In this document: piece after piece, positions 1 through 12,599 of the stretch | Layout of the letters: each line of letters begins with the position of its first letter | Numbering within the stretch: the first letter of the stretch is position 1 | Source: Brachionus rotundiformis | Taxonomy: Eukaryota; Rotifera; Eurotatoria; Ploima; Brachionidae | Direction of reading: 5' to 3' | Assembly (NCBI GenBank): GCA_016802295.1 | Contig: JAESIW010000122.1 | Span: 655,763 to 719,762 of the forward strand | DNA: 64,000 bases | The notes under the pieces: model-generated | Seen by the model: the letters and a program-made list of their open reading frames with translations, nothing else | Databases searched by the model: none | Told to the model about the DNA's origin: nothing | Position numbers and translations under genes: made by a program

Positions 1-125
1 AACTTAGGTGTTTGGGACCCGGGACAACTGGGGCCTCTGGCAGATAGGACAGTATGATGGTTGAGCATAGCCGGTTGGTCCCTGCATCTGCCATGGTCCA
101 AAAACGGCCCGCAACACCACTTTGC
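1..125 (-). CDS. Possible coding exon cut by the window edge
   Basis: About 120 bases clearly richer in GC than the surrounding AT-rich DNA. On the minus strand one frame reads a Gly/Pro/Gln/Tyr-rich peptide containing a CPIC pair and ending in TAA close to the edge. The other two minus frames are also open. An acceptor-like AAAG lies near 127. I do not recognise the product. It may be the edge of a gene lying mostly outside the window. The frame is uncertain. Confidence 0.25.
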
Positions 126-3100
126 AAAATTTAAACTTTTGTTAAGTTTGTTTTGCAATATTTTTTTCAGCAAATTATTTACAATCAATGTATCAATTGA
201 ATTATTGAGCTTAATTTTTTTACTAACTCGGATCTAAATTATAATCTTAACAAGTCCATCCGGCCTTTTGTTTATTAGAGAATTTTTTTTACTTAAAAAA
301 AGTCTTATTGGAGACCAACTTAATTTTAGAATTTTTGCAATGGAAAAATTGAATGGTAAACAATAGTAAATAATTAGTGATTGTTAGTGTGATATAGCGA
401 CATCTTTGTCGATATCACTGGTTTAATTAACTAACTTAACCATGAGCGTTTAAGTTAGAAAGGAGCATAAATAGCTGCTCCAATACGTCTAACGAGGAGA
501 TCGGATAGACGGGCCCAAGGGTACTAATGTAAACATTACAGTTAGATTGTTTCATTCAATTAGTCAGAATAGTCTACTAATTCTTTTTTTTTACTAATAT
601 AAAATGAGCTAAGATTATTTGAGCAGTAAATAAAATTATTTTACCCCAAAAAAAAAATTTTAAAAAGCAGTATAATTAATTAATGTGCAGGAATAAAAAA
701 TAAAAGTGATAATAACCTTAAGTTGTCCGCTAAAAGAATGAAATAAACAGAAAATATACTTAATTGAACCCAATAAAATGAATCTTATATAAAATTGCTC
801 CAAATTATCTAATAGTTTCTTTTCTTGTTCATAGAATTTTTTAAAACTATCAACAAAATTTTTATATTCTTTCATTTCAATATTCAAATTTAAGAGCGAT
901 CAAAAAGTCTAATTCCACTGAAAATATCTCAAAAAGAAAAATTAGCGCTTCATTAAATTGAAATAAAGACTTAGCTGTAAGAGTTGTTTTTTGTCATGTC
1001 TTTTTTGGATATTTTTTATAAAATAATATGAAGCACCACCAATCCTCGTATACATGTCTTTTAACATTATCTGTTAACATTTGATTTTTCGTCCAGTACA
1101 ACCATATTAAATTTTTGAAAATAATTTATATATACAGTATATTAATAAATTGGAAAAATATTTTAATAGATTTTTCTTAAAAATAATTAAAAGATGCTTC
1201 CAGTCACATTAATTAATTATAAATGTATACCTATAACTTCTAAGCCATAGTAAAATATTAGTAAAAGTAAAAGAAAATTTATCTTCTATCGATGTTTCAA
1301 TTTTAAATTAATTAAGTTAATATTTTATTCTTATAGAAATTATTGAACTTCAATTAGTGGTAGATCTTGCCATTCGATCCTTAGTCCAAAGTTGTGGCAA
1401 AAATATTGAAAATTTTAAAATAAAAATAATTTTCTCAAATTTAAAATTCTCTTTATGCTGGTCACCACATGACTGGATTGATTAAGAGACTTAGTTTGAC
1501 TGTAAAATATTCTCCAAATGATATAAGATTTTTGATTAAAATTTTATATAAATAAATACCTTTAATCAATAATTAAAATAATTTTTTTTTTCGACCAAAA
1601 GTATGCCAATGTTTCAAAAAAATTCTTAAATTTATTCCCATAATTTCAAATGTTGGTAAAAAAATTATCAATAATTAACAACATAAGTCCTCTATTGCTT
1701 TTATTTAATTTCTTTTATTAAATAATCAAAAGTTTAATCTCAATAAATAAAAAATAAATTTTAATAAATCTTAGTAAACAATTTTTATCTTCAATAGTGA
1801 AAAGATCAAAACAAGGCTTGGTATAATTTGCTAGCATTTGCTAGATATTTTCCAAGATTCTAACAGCTAAACAAAATTTTAAATTTAATAAATTAATAAA
1901 GACACTTAAATTTTTTTAAAATTAAATATCAAATTAATTTTGTCTATTAAATTTGAAACAAAAGAGGATCAATAATTCAATTGTATTAATTTTGATCATA
2001 TAAATGTTATAGTTTCTTGCCTAAATTACCAACTGCTTCACACTTCAAATCCTTGGCAAACATTTTAAAAAAAAATTTCTTCTAATATAGTCAAGAGTCT
2101 ATTGAAGTATTCTTTATCAAGTAAAAAAAGTAATCTAAAGCCTTATCTTTAAGTATGAAATGAAATGTAGTACCAATCACAGTGATGGACATTTTAGGAC
2201 AAAGTGGGACTTGAATAGATAAAAATTTACTAAAAATGAAATTTAAATTTTTGCCTAATTATTCCAATAGCTTTTGAGAATTAATTGTAAAAATTAATTT
2301 TATAGACAATTTGGAAACGTAAAATTTGGCATCAAAATCCAATATTTTATATGACTAATTCAGTATGCTAGATAACATGGTAGATTATTACATATCAGTC
2401 CAGACTTAACTTAGCTTCAGAATAAATTAGGGTACATTGTTCAATGACTCAAAATACCTGGAATGCTTATCTGGAAAATAAGGAAGAACAAGACATATGT
2501 TCTGTTATTATGAAGGAAAACATATTACAATTAAAAACTAACAACTTACTCACAATACCTTCGGGACAACTGTGTAAGTTTCAAGTTATTATCTTAACTT
2601 AAGCTCCTTATTTATGATATAACCGCGAATCATCAGAACAGATAATCTCTAAATTTACAGATAAAAAATACCAGTTACTAAGTGACTTATTTTTTTAACT
2701 ATTGCCGTCCCAATTGCTAGTTTAAACTTGGGTCCTATTAAATTTTGCAATAAATATACTTATAAACAATTTTGGCATAATAAAAAAATTAATATTAAAA
2801 TTAATAATTAATTTTTAATAAAAACATGATCGAAAATAAAATCAGAGCCATGTTTTTTTAAATGGCCATCTATTTTCCATTTTTAGTCATTAAATAAAAA
2901 AAATCTTTGATAAAATAATTATTTTAAATATATTATTTATCATAAAAAATTGTATTTTTTTCTAGCATAATTACAAATTCCAGGTAATAGATAGAAAAGT
3001 TGTGATTCCCTAGATTAATCAGCACGCACGGGCCTCTAAAACAATATAAAAAAACCTAGGCTTTTAATTAACTTTGACAATTAAACTGTATATCCTACAA

Positions 3101-5370
3101 GAATCGGGTATTAATTAATATTCGATTAATTAGCTGATAAAATGCTTCATAACTACAAATAAAAAATCTGTAACTATTGATTTCTTTCTTTAATAATTAA
3201 ATAATCCTATACGAGCCCAACACAACTTATATATTAATATTCAATTGTTAAATTTTTTTCATAATATATGATTTTTTGAATATAGTAATAAAAATTATTT
3301 AAGTAAATAATTCGCTTCGAACTAGTTTTAAATAAATTAAAGAATAAACCCTCTTTTTTAAAATTTTTTTCCCTAACATAAAAAGTTAAGTGTTTAAATG
3401 TTTACATAAATAATTAAGTTAATTACTATTTTGCACATATATTAAATTTTATTAAAACAATTCAAAAGCAAATATGTCATTTAAAGGCGATAATGATCTA
3501 AAATCTTAAAAATACTTGAGAGATAAAATAAGAATTGACATTTGGCTGATTTTTTTAATAAAAATAAGGTGGGAAATAATTTTAAAATCTTTTCTGGTTA
3601 TTTAAAATAATATAAATAAGATATGAACTAGGCACCCTAGGATCTAATTAAATACGAGTCTTTCAAGCAAACAGGAAATAAATGCTTAATTTTTTATCTT
3701 AAAAAATCTGTTTATTCTTCCTCTTGGCTGATTCATTAAGCTAATATTTTAATATTTATTCATTCATTTGAATAACCAGTAGATCTTTTATTCGAATATG
3801 GTTTGCGTCAAATGTAATTTAGCCAAAATTTATCTTAATTTTTTTGATATTAGATATGCGGAACCCAATGATGCTACCAAGTAAAATCTTACTATTCTTG
3901 GCAATTGTCTTTTATAAATTTTGATTTTAAATTATTACCTTTGTCTGTAAATGACTTGAAGAGAAAATTAATCACATAAAAAAGGCTCAGATTTTTATTG
4001 TAGCCTAAATCAATAATTAAATATTTTTTATAGTCCATTTAATTAAATAAATATTGATTTTTTTATTAATAAAATTATGAATTTATGCGATTTAGAAATT
4101 TTAATAAATGTAAAATTTAATAAAAATTCAAAAAATAAAAAGATTTGTGTTACATAATAATAACCTACTAATAGATATACTTTAAAAAAATATTGAATTA
4201 TCCAATGTGTCAATTTCAATCTAGTTATATTATTTGATATTAAATTTAGATAATAATTTTCCTATTATAATGAAATTTAAAAGCCCGCAATTAAGCGAGC
4301 CAAACAAGTACAAGCCATTATTTTGTTATGTTTAGTAGATGTTAATTATCATTTACATGTTTTATAACCTATTTTATAATGGTCAATAAAAATATGTTTT
4401 TCTTTTTTTTTAAATTAAATGAAGCATTATTTTTAATCTCTAGATTTATTTATTTATTTATTCAGCCAGAAATTTAAATTTAAAATTTTGAATAGACATG
4501 TATGTAAAATATTATCTAAAAATAATTTATTTTAACAGAATAAGAGATTATGAAATGATGTAAGAACTGGTGAAAATCTGATTGAGCCAGATTTGGTTAA
4601 TAAAATGGATAGACAAACAAATTTTTGTCGTGGCCTTCATAGCTGGACATGGGTTGAGGCTGAATATGGCTTGTAGTTGGTATGAGTTTGGATTGAAATA
4701 ATTTACCAAATGGTCCCAGGTAAATTCATTGCACATATTAAACTGTTTTTTAATTAATTTAATAAATTATCAATGTAGATTAAAATATTTTATTTTTTTT
4801 TAAAATTTTGCTAAAAAATAAAAAAAAATAATGTCTTGGTTTAAATGGTTCATTTTTGTATTTACCATGAAAATATACAACTATCCAACAGCCACGGACT
4901 TTTAAGGGCTCATTGTTAACCTTTTTTTTTTAAAGAAATTTCTATCCATTTGGCTGCTTAAAAATTATCTTATCTTCCTCTAAACTGATTTTTTATCTTC
5001 TTTTTGAACAATAAACAATTCTAGATATTCTTAAATTAATGAGCTCAAGCTCAGGGCTTAACTCAAATAATATGCATTTATAGTGAAGCTATCATTTTCA
5101 TCCCACTCTTCTTCGTAATCGGTAAGTAAAATTTGATTTTCTGTTATTGTTCAAATTAATTCGTGATTATCATATCTAATCAAATTCTGCTTCGGAAACA
5201 TCTTTCCCAAAATTAAAAGCTTTGGCACTGTCCTACGAGGACGTTTTAAAGGTACAAGTTTTTCGTGTGATTCGTACACATTTTTCTAATATTATCACTA
5301 GCAAGCTAAGCTAACATCCTGAAACAATAAGGAACCTTGATGTGAATGTAGGACCTTTTTTAATTATTCA
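126..5370. other. AT-rich intergenic stretch, no recognised gene
   Basis: Over 5 kb of very AT-rich DNA with stops in all frames. A 75-codon minus open stretch at 660-887 has no recognisable domain and is not called. A segment at 1079-1148 is repeated at 13121-13192. A short inverted repeat with GATAT/ATATC arms lies near 391-420. On the minus strand near 5060-5290 there are short lysine/arginine- and acid-rich open pieces that could be transposon debris. Nothing else can be supported. Confidence 0.6.
1079..1148. repeat. Dispersed repeat, copy 1
   Basis: About 70 bp starting with a TTTGATTTT run followed by CGTCCAGTACAACCAT. It matches 13121-13192 with only a few substitutions. Both copies end in a TATATA..GTAT stretch. 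This is probably a remnant of one mobile element family; neither copy contains an ORF. Confidence 0.6.
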
Positions 5371-5374
5371 ACTT

Positions 5375-5615
5375 GCTAAATAATATTAGATAGGGGTTTT
5401 TACAAGCCAAAACTCTCTTCGACATAGATTCAATCAAATCTTTAGCCACTCTTTGTGTAAGATCTTTTTTAAATGCTCAATAGAGGTTACTTTAGTGTTT
5501 ATCATTTTGGCGTCCATTTATGACCACAAGTTCTCGATTGGGTTGAGATCTGGTCAACCTCAATGTTCTGTTCTTTGAACCAGTCGCTTACTGAGTGAGA
5601 GTAGGCCTTATTCAT
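5375..5615 (-). mobile_element. Tc1/mariner transposase C-terminal relic
   Basis: On the minus strand the translation contains DLNPIENLWS, the hallmark around the third catalytic acid of Tc1-like DDE transposases. A stop codon follows at once, then a helical tail typical of the family (LKKILHKEW), and finally SMSKRV as in the SMPRR end motif. The in-frame stop and missing N-terminal two thirds show that it is dead. Terminal inverted repeats were not identified. Confidence 0.75.
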
Positions 5616-6572
5616 ATGTTTTAGATTTTTAACGGTCATAAAAAGATCAACCTATTGAATGAAGTGAACATGAAACTAGTACGAGAAATCAGCAAATCTC
5701 GTGTATATTTAAGTTTTTGACAAACAGTGTGCTTTCAAAGAGGAGTGTGTTGTGTTGTTGATGCGAAAAACGAAAAAACTGTAAATAGTAATAGGGTAGG
5801 GCGGGTATTGTCAGAAAAGTGTTTTCATGATTAATAATTTATCTAATATGCATTGATAGCTGATAGACTATTATTTTAATTTTATTTTTTAAAGCATTAC
5901 AATTGATCATTTATATCTTGTATAGACAAAAATTACCAAAAGACAAAAAAAATTATTTAAGTAAAAAATATTTTAAATAAATTAAAATTTATCTATTTAA
6001 ATAATTAAATATTGAAATAAAGTTGCACTCTCCAAATTCATCCAAGCACAAACCTTAAAAATTTAAACAAATTTTAATTTTGAATAAAAAATATCGTCAC
6101 CATATTTGTAAAGAAAAATTTTGATCTTGAATTTGAGCAATAAAATAAATGGGTTATTAAGGGGCTTAGCTAATCTAATATTCTCTTTAAAATATTAGAT
6201 TACGTTTTAGGATTGGTTTTCATTTTAGATAAATAAAATACCTCTAAATTAAAATAGAGCAAAAAATCTACAAAGTAATTGTAGTTTATTTATGGACAAA
6301 ATTTAGCTATCTTATGCAAAGATGTATTTGGTTCTTGTTTGGAAATTTTTTTGGTTGCTGAGCCATGTCTTGTAGGTCTCTAAATTAGAGCCAAAATTTT
6401 TAAAATATGCAAATTTAATTTAAATTAAATTAATTTAAAATTATAAAGAATCGAAATTGATGACAGGCTTTACTTAAATTATGTTTTTACGTTCCAAATT
6501 TCGTTTGACTATCTTTTTGTTTTGTTTTTTGAATATTCAAAAGTATTTGTACTTAGTATTTAAGAGGTTACC
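5616..6572. other. Intergenic, upstream of the calcium sensor gene
   Basis: AT-rich sequence without a supported gene. A GC-slightly-richer stretch near 5700-5820 could be further transposon debris next to the Tc1 relic. It presumably contains the promoter and 5' UTR of the downstream neuronal calcium sensor gene, but no clear core element is visible. Confidence 0.5.
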
Positions 6573-7273
6573 ATGGGACAGAGTGTTTGTGGTTTTTCGA
6601 AGCCGGAAAAAATATCGGCTCCGAGCAAGCTTGGCCAAAAGGAAATTGAGTTTCTCTTGGAGAGAACAAGCTACGATCGGGTGGAGATTGTTGAGTGGCA
6701 CAGTCAATTTTTGGTAAGCTGAAAAAAAACTTTGGTCAAGTGGAAAAAATTTTATTTTGCCAGAAAGACTGTCCAGATGGCAGACTGAGCAAGAAAATGT
6801 TTCTTAAGCAGTACAAAAAACTCAACCCTAATGGAAAACCGGAAAAGCTGTGCGATCACGTGTTTAGAGCTTTTGACTCGGACCACAATGGATACATAGG
6901 TTGCCACTGATGCCATTTATCTAACCAATAAAAAAATTATCTTTTACTTAAAGACTTCAATGAGTTCCTCATTTCAATCAGTTTAACTTCAACAGAGCTA
7001 AATTACAAGAAAAAGCTGGAATGGGTGTTCAATCTGTACGACATAGATGCCAATGGAAGCATAGACAGAGACGAGTTTAGGACAATAATAGATGCCATAT
7101 ATAAAGTTTTGGACCCCAAGCAAAAGCACAGCTTTAAAAGCGTGGAACAACGCGCTAATGATCTATTCCAGCAAATAGATACTGATAAAAGTAAAACCAT
7201 TAGTTTGGAAGAATTTGTTATAGCTTGTACCAAAGATAAGTACATGCTTGAGCTATTGGCACCAAGTGTTTGA
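6573..7273 (+). CDS. Neuronal calcium sensor family EF-hand protein
   Basis: Three exons at 6573-6713, 6764-6899 and 6954-7273 join in frame to 198 residues. Introns are 50 and 54 bp with GT-AG ends. The ATG follows a TACC context and starts MGQ, so N-myristoylation of Gly2 is possible, though residue 6 is Cys rather than the usual Ser/Thr. The order is that of the neurocalcin/hippocalcin/VILIP group: a cryptic first EF-hand with the KDCPDGRL signature (about 48-55), EF2 DSDHNGYIDFNE, EF3 DIDANGSIDRDE and EF4 DTDKSKTISLEE. The Gly at loop position 6 of EF4 is Lys, which may weaken that site. The family binds Ca2+ and regulates membrane targets in neurons. The N-terminus is about 18 residues longer than in neurocalcin; KChIP is a less likely alternative. 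Confidence 0.9.
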
Positions 7274-8156
7274 ATAGTAAATTATCAAATTTTAAGCATG
7301 AAATGGCCTTATGAAATTTGTATAGTTATTTTATTAATTTTTTTTTTAGTAAATTGTTTAATAAATTATTTTTTTTTAATTTTGGAATTATTAATTAACC
7401 ATGAAATATGAAAAAAGTATTTTTGTTTAAATCTAGGTGGTGTATTACCAAAAATTCTGGCAAATTCTCCATTTTGTTTAAAATGGAACCAATCAAATGG
7501 TCTGTTGTTAGATGGTAAAAGGGGTTCATATAGTTAATTAACTAAAATGTATTTGCTTAATCCTATTCTAAGATTTTATTGCCATTTATGAATAGATAGA
7601 TGTATGGGGTAAGGGTTTGGCAGGAAAAAAATGAATGGCAATGCATTCTGGTAGATTAAATTTGGAACATACATATATAGCTAGTACCATCAATGAAAGT
7701 GAAAATGTAACACTAGAGGTGACCAGCTGTAAAAGAAAATGAAATCTGATAGCATTATCTAATCTTAAGTGGACGCTCCAAAAGTGCAGGCAGCCATAAA
7801 AAATGACACTTAAGCTAACTTTTGCCAAAAAAAAAAATTAACGCCTCTAAGGTAAGCCACATCTAGAGTTTGCAGTGCACGTCTGGTCTGGACGTAGTAG
7901 ATTTAGATATATCAAGTGGCAATTGTATGAAAGATAACAGAGAAAGCTTTCGTGCCACCAAAAGAGATAAGATAAAAAGGTTATCAAATAGAAATTTGAA
8001 TAAAACATTAATTCATTTCTAAATTTTAAGAATCAAATTCTTTGGTGATAAACCAGAACTTATTTTTTGAGATTACCATCACAGAGTCATTTTAAATTTA
8101 TCATTTTTTTAAAGATAATTAAACAAAACTTTATTCAAAAAGATATACAATTTTTT
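7274..8156. other. Convergent intergenic region between calcium sensor and E2F genes
   Basis: AT-rich DNA between two genes whose 3' ends face each other. AATAAA-like sequences follow 7273. A minus open stretch at 7586-7828 has no recognisable domain and biased composition and is not called. Confidence 0.5.
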
Positions 8157-9233
8157 TTATTCCAAATTAATATCAAACATGTCGATCAAACCCTCTTGCT
8201 TGTCCATGGCGAACAAATAGTCTTTGGATGAGGGTCCTGGTGTAAGCAGAACCAAGTCTTCTCTTTGGCTTTGGTCCTCAATCTTTATCAAATATTCTAA
8301 CTAAATTTTAAATTAAAAAAGCAAACCAATTTTACCAATTCATTTTCACTTTTCTGATTGCACACAAACACATCTACCGGACTTAAACTATCTTTTATAG
8401 TCATATGATATTTTTGTTTAACACCTGAATTTTCATAAGCCTTTTAAATAGAAAAAAAAATAAAAAAATTTTCCTGATAAATTCAATTATCTATCACATA
8501 AGAAGGCTCTGGGACCTCTACAACGGTGTCTTTGTTCAACTTGGCCAATATAATAGTCCGCGCTGACTCATTTGTGCACGCTTTTAACACATCCTCGAAC
8601 AAAAGATAACAATTTCTTTCAATGACAAAATAATAATTAATTTCTATTAATTTATAAAAAAATCAATTTTAATTATACTTTTTATTATCTTCATTAGACA
8701 TAAGAAGATCTTTATTCTGCAAAATAAACTTAATTTGATTGTCCAGACTGTTCTCCAGCTTGTCCAAGTGCTCGACCTCGGATTTGAGCTCATTGAGCTG
8801 AGCATATGTTTCGGCCGAGTTGGTCTGCGGTCCTCCTCCTCTGAAATTTGAACAATGATTTACTTTTCCAAGCAAAAGCATTTAAATTTTACTTCCTAAT
8901 TGGCAAAAAAGTGAACAGATAATATTTATTTAGGCTAGTTTACCATCTGATCGAGTTGACTGAGTATTTTTCAATGAGTCCGATGCCTTCAAGGACATTG
9001 GTGATGTCGTAGACGCGTCTTTTTTGTCTGGATGGAATGCTCTCGACCAGCTTGGATAAAAAATAAATGGTTTAATAAAAACTAAATAATTTAATTAGTA
9101 CACTGCGTAGATCTAGGATTCCGTCCTCGCATTCTTGAAGCAATGTCATGAATTTTGTGGTCAGAGCGGTCAGGCTTTTTTCAGCTCTGGCATAAGACGC
9201 CAAGCTCTGGTTTTTTCCACTATTTTGACTCAT
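8157..9233 (-). CDS. E2F transcription factor, E2F4/5-like
   Basis: Six exons on the minus strand: 9233-9102, 9050-about 8945, about 8843-8679, 8615-8498, 8440-8336 and 8300-8157. The order is that of an E2F. First comes a winged-helix DNA-binding domain with RAEKSLTALTTKF, then the RRVYDITNVLEGIGLIEK recognition motif ending NSIRW. Next is the leucine-zipper/marked-box coiled coil with TYAQLNELKSEVEHL, then the marked box, and finally a pocket-protein-binding tail DYLFAMDKQEGLIDMFDI, as in E2F4/5. It would act with DP and RB-family proteins in cell-cycle transcription. The ATG at 9233 is the first in frame after a stop, but the open frame extends about 20 codons upstream to an acceptor-like AAG, so a further 5' exon is possible. 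The exon 2/3 junction does not close cleanly: the TG|GTAAAC donor joined to the visible acceptor would give TGA. Confidence 0.9.
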
Positions 9234-9830
9234 GTGCTCTAAGATATTGCCGGAAAATGGTAACAAAGGCGATGGTGAAGGCGGACCTCGTTTACTTCCA
9301 CTTAATTTGATTTAAATTATTTTTTTATTTTAATATAAAAATTTTTATATCATTTCTTCATCTATCTGACTTAGAAATAAAAAATTTTTTCACAATTTTT
9401 TCTTTATTTTTGCACAAAAATCCCAATCAAAATTTAGTGTCTTTAAATTTTTTTAAATTGAAGCAAAGGCAACTATTGTATTAATTATTCAATTAATTAT
9501 TCAATTGCTGCACCAATTTTTGTTCCAAATTATATCTTCAAAGTAGTCCTGTTAAATCAATCCAAATATTTGGACACTGCTTGGAAAATTCTGGACAAAA
9601 AAGAAGTTGAAAAATTTTAAAAGATCATAATTGTATATTTGGCAATTTTTTTGCCAAATGCTTAATTTTTCATTTGATTAGTGGTTATTTAATTTGAACA
9701 AGTAATATGGTTCTGAGAGTGATTTAGTTTAATTAAATAGTTTTAATTATTAAAAATTTATTTTTTAATGGTTATTAAAATGGTTGGTAAATTTGGAAAG
9801 AAAGTCAAAAAAATTTGATTTTGAATCAAA
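9234..9830. other. Intergenic between E2F and chitin-binding gene
   Basis: AT-rich. It holds the presumed E2F 5' region near 9240-9310 and the 3' flank of the chitin-binding gene. Apart from the open stretch immediately upstream of the E2F ATG, nothing is supported. Confidence 0.5.
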
Positions 9831-10508
9831 TTAGTGGAAGAAAGCATTTGATGCACAGGCTTCTGGGTTGCTTCGGACAAACTCACATTTTCTAGTTACA
9901 TCATCAAAATACTGGGCTTCGCCCACAAATGGACATGCATAGGTCTTTTGCTGCTGGCCAAACACACAGGCATGGAACACATCGCAAAAATGCGAGTCTC
10001 TAAAATGACCAGTTGGCTTATCGGCACAATTGTATGATACGCCGCCGATCAAATTTTCGACTATTTTTTGACCACTGCTGGTAATTGTTTCATGTTTAAT
10101 GTCGTAGGGGCCAGATTGAGCTGGTTGAGCCGGGGCTTTATCGACTACCACTGGTTTAGATGCTGGTGCTACTACAGCTGGCTGTGGGACAGGCACTGGC
10201 GCCACATTTACCGGACCTTGGGCAGAAATTTCAACTGGAGACGGATGTGGGTAGAAAAAAGATGGTGCATTTTGGACAAACAAATTGTTGCCTTCGTTTT
10301 GTTGCTCATTTGTTTGCTGCTGAAAATTGTACCCAATCAAAGTTCCTTGTCCTGAGTTATCATTGGGCGGCTGGTAGTTGCCTAGCGGTGGTACTTGGTT
10401 ATTTGCTTGTGGCTGACCCCAAACAATTTTGTTGTTTTTCCAAACCTGCTGGCAGCTGGATCCAATTAGGCCAAAAATTATCAGAGCGATGAGTTTTTCC
10501 AAAGCCAT
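9831..10508 (-). CDS. Secreted protein with one C-terminal chitin-binding type-2 domain
   Basis: Single exon, 225 residues, starting at the ATG at 10508-10506. The N-terminal stretch MALEKLIALIIFGLIGSSC is a good signal peptide. Residues about 25-140 are low-complexity, rich in Gln, Asn, Pro and Val/Ala (PVPVPQPAVVAPASKP). The last 70 residues are a peritrophin-A/ChtBD2 domain with six cysteines spaced C-x13-C-x5-C-x10-C-x15-C-x9-C and the usual aromatic residues (HFCDVFHAC, QYFDDVTRKC). The family binds chitin in cuticle, peritrophic matrix or egg shell; with a single domain and a flexible linker this is probably a structural extracellular protein. The precise matrix is not knowable from sequence. 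Confidence 0.88.
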   Translation of the reverse strand: MALEKLIALIIFGLIGSSCQQVWKNNKIVWGQPQANNQVPPLGNYQPPNDNSGQGTLIGYNFQQQTNEQQNEGNNLFVQNAPSFFYPHPSPVEISAQGPVNVAPVPVPQPAVVAPASKPVVVDKAPAQPAQSGPYDIKHETITSSGQKIVENLIGGVSYNCADKPTGHFRDSHFCDVFHACVFGQQQKTYACPFVGEAQYFDDVTRKCEFVRSNPEACASNAFFH

Positions 10509-11535
10509 GGCTGTTGGTTTATCTTGCTTTTTTATTATGCTATATGCATCGGAAATTGTGGTATATTTATAGCAAAATTAGGATTGGATTAAAAAGCTTA
10601 GGAGAAATGACCAAGAATATATTTAAATATTTACTCTATTACGTTATAAAAGTATAAAATAAAAGGATTAATATTTTAAATAGAGAAGTAGTATCAATCA
10701 TTTTAAATTCAAAACATGATAAACAAATGCTTAAGTTTTAGATTTGAAATTGGAGACACGTTTTACCAAGCATAATCCTTGAAGTTAGTTTACGTAATAA
10801 AGTAAATAGTATTTTCTTGACCATTTGAGCTTAAGCTTGGAAAATATTACTATCTTTTAGGCAAGTTTTATTTAATCTCTATTATCTTTCAGATCATTTA
10901 CGAAAGAAAGGCTCAGTTTTAATTTAACAAGAAAATAACAATTAAAAGATATTTGTTTCGATTAGATCTTGTTTTTAATCCTAAAAAATAAATTTAATGA
11001 AAAAAAAGTCGACTAGTTGATCAATTAATTTCAGTTTTGCCAAGTTATGTCAACAAGATTTATCCAAAAATGGAAAAAGATATTATTTAGGCTTTAGATG
11101 TATATTAAATGGTCATTAGTTGTTTTTAGTATTTAAAAAATAATGTAACAAATGGTAATATATTAAAGGATTAAATGAGATAAGATCGGCTTAATCAAGA
11201 CCCATTCCGGATCTGTTAGTTAAAAAAAGAAATTGTTAATCGAAAATGCTTTAAAATTAAATTATTTAAGCATTATTAAATAAAAGCTTAAATTTAAAAA
11301 TAAGTTGAGTTGAAATTTATTTTATTTAAATAAGATAAATTTTACAAATTAAAAAATAATTGTTTTTATAATTATATTTAAATTAAATTTTTTGAATTTT
11401 ATTACAATATCTTAGGAAATTAGATTAATATTAATAAAAATTGAATGCTTAAAAGTTTTAAATTACAACATTGACCTTAAAATTTATTTCAAATTTCTTG
11501 AGTCATTCTTTTTTAAATTCTGTTTTAGATTTCAG
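10509..11535. other. AT-rich intergenic region
   Basis: Promoter side of the chitin-binding gene. A TATATTTATA-like box is visible near 10560-10570 in minus orientation (TATAAATATACC), about 55 bases upstream of the ATG, a plausible core promoter. The rest is AT-rich without any supported gene. Confidence 0.4.
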
Positions 11536-11539
11536 CAAA

Positions 11540-12170
11540 ATTATGAAAGTATAGTGTTTGATAAGCAAAAGATAGCATCTATCCAGTATTCTATGTTGGA
11601 ATGCATATAAGTCATTTTTTTCTAAGGAGTTATTTGTATCATTAAAGTTGTTTACATCAAATTTGAGCTTAATAACTCTTGGCCAAAGGCGAATAAAAAT
11701 TTAGAAAAATTAAGATTTTGATAAATATTATAAATTCATTGACAACTTTTATTTAATTTCCACTAACATTAATCATTTTGGGAATAATTGTTTTTCTATT
11801 TGAAAAGATCATATAATAGGTGTTTGTCCAATTAATATTAAAATAAAACCAATCACTAAGATTATGGATGGTACCCGGAAAAATTTTTAAAGTCCTTATC
11901 AGAGTGAATAATCGTAGTGTCATCAGCAAGCATTTTTATGTCAAATTTTCCTAAGAGATAAGGAAAATCATTAATAAAAATCAGAGAAATAAGAGGACCT
12001 AGAACTGAACCCTGTCGTACACCTAACTTTAGAGCTGTAGGTTTTGATCTTTCGTTTCCAAGATGAACTATGTGAGATCTATTAACAAAATAATTGGAGA
12101 GAAGACCTAAAGAATTATTGCCAAATCCATATTGAAATAATTTCAAGAGAAGAACAGTTAGATGCATATG
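11540..12170 (-). mobile_element. Non-LTR retrotransposon (CR1/Jockey-like) reverse transcriptase fragment
   Basis: On the minus strand 12167-11862 encodes GVRQGSVLGPLISLIFINDF followed by KMLADDTTII, the B and catalytic (F/LADD) motifs of a LINE reverse transcriptase. Further downstream near 11650-11580 lies a piece reading LYAFQHRIL, which also occurs in the LINE relic near 27470. Both flanks are degenerate and the frame is lost after the DD motif, so this is a dead truncated copy. Confidence 0.8.
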
Positions 12171-12393
12171 ATGATGCTCATATTGATTACTCGATTACCT
12201 TTATTTTCTGAAGAAAAATTCTTCTAGAAAAAAGCTTAAGTTTGACTAATTTTTATCTTTGTAATGTTGCAGTCCACTTTTAGTAAGCCAGTACCCTAAC
12301 CTGGGACTCAAATGAGGATTAAATTAAAGAGAAAAGTTAGTTGGGTAAACTCTTTATTAGGAGTCTCTCTAATGTTATCAAAGTCTTTTTATA

Positions 12394-12530
12394 TATAGTT
12401 GGACCTCGGCATAACAAACCCACATATAAAGAAATCCTCTTTATTACGAACAAGAACTCTGGGATTGATTTTATATAGAGAAAAATTTCAACTCAAAGAA
12501 CGCCATAACTCAAGGTTAAACTTAAAAAAG
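12394..12530. repeat. Possible pogo/Tigger-like DNA transposon terminus
   Basis: The sequence ATAGTTGGACCTCGGCATAA resembles ends of pogo/Tigger-type elements (CAGT-GAACCTCG-TATAACGAA pattern). It is followed about 100 bases later by a related segment, AACGCCATAACTCAAGGTT. The partner terminus was not located and no transposase is visible. Confidence 0.35.
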
Positions 12531-12599
12531 ATTTTGTCTAGCAAAAATGAAGTCAAAGCATTAAAACACTAGAAAATAATAGAAATAAGAGTTAAAATT

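Noticed and set aside
660..887. 75-codon minus open frame
   Set aside because: Biased Phe/Ile/Lys composition as expected from AT-rich DNA, no domain, no supporting splice context.
10068..10492. Plus-strand open frames over the chitin-binding gene
   Set aside because: Antisense to a clear secreted ChtBD2 protein and without any recognisable motif.
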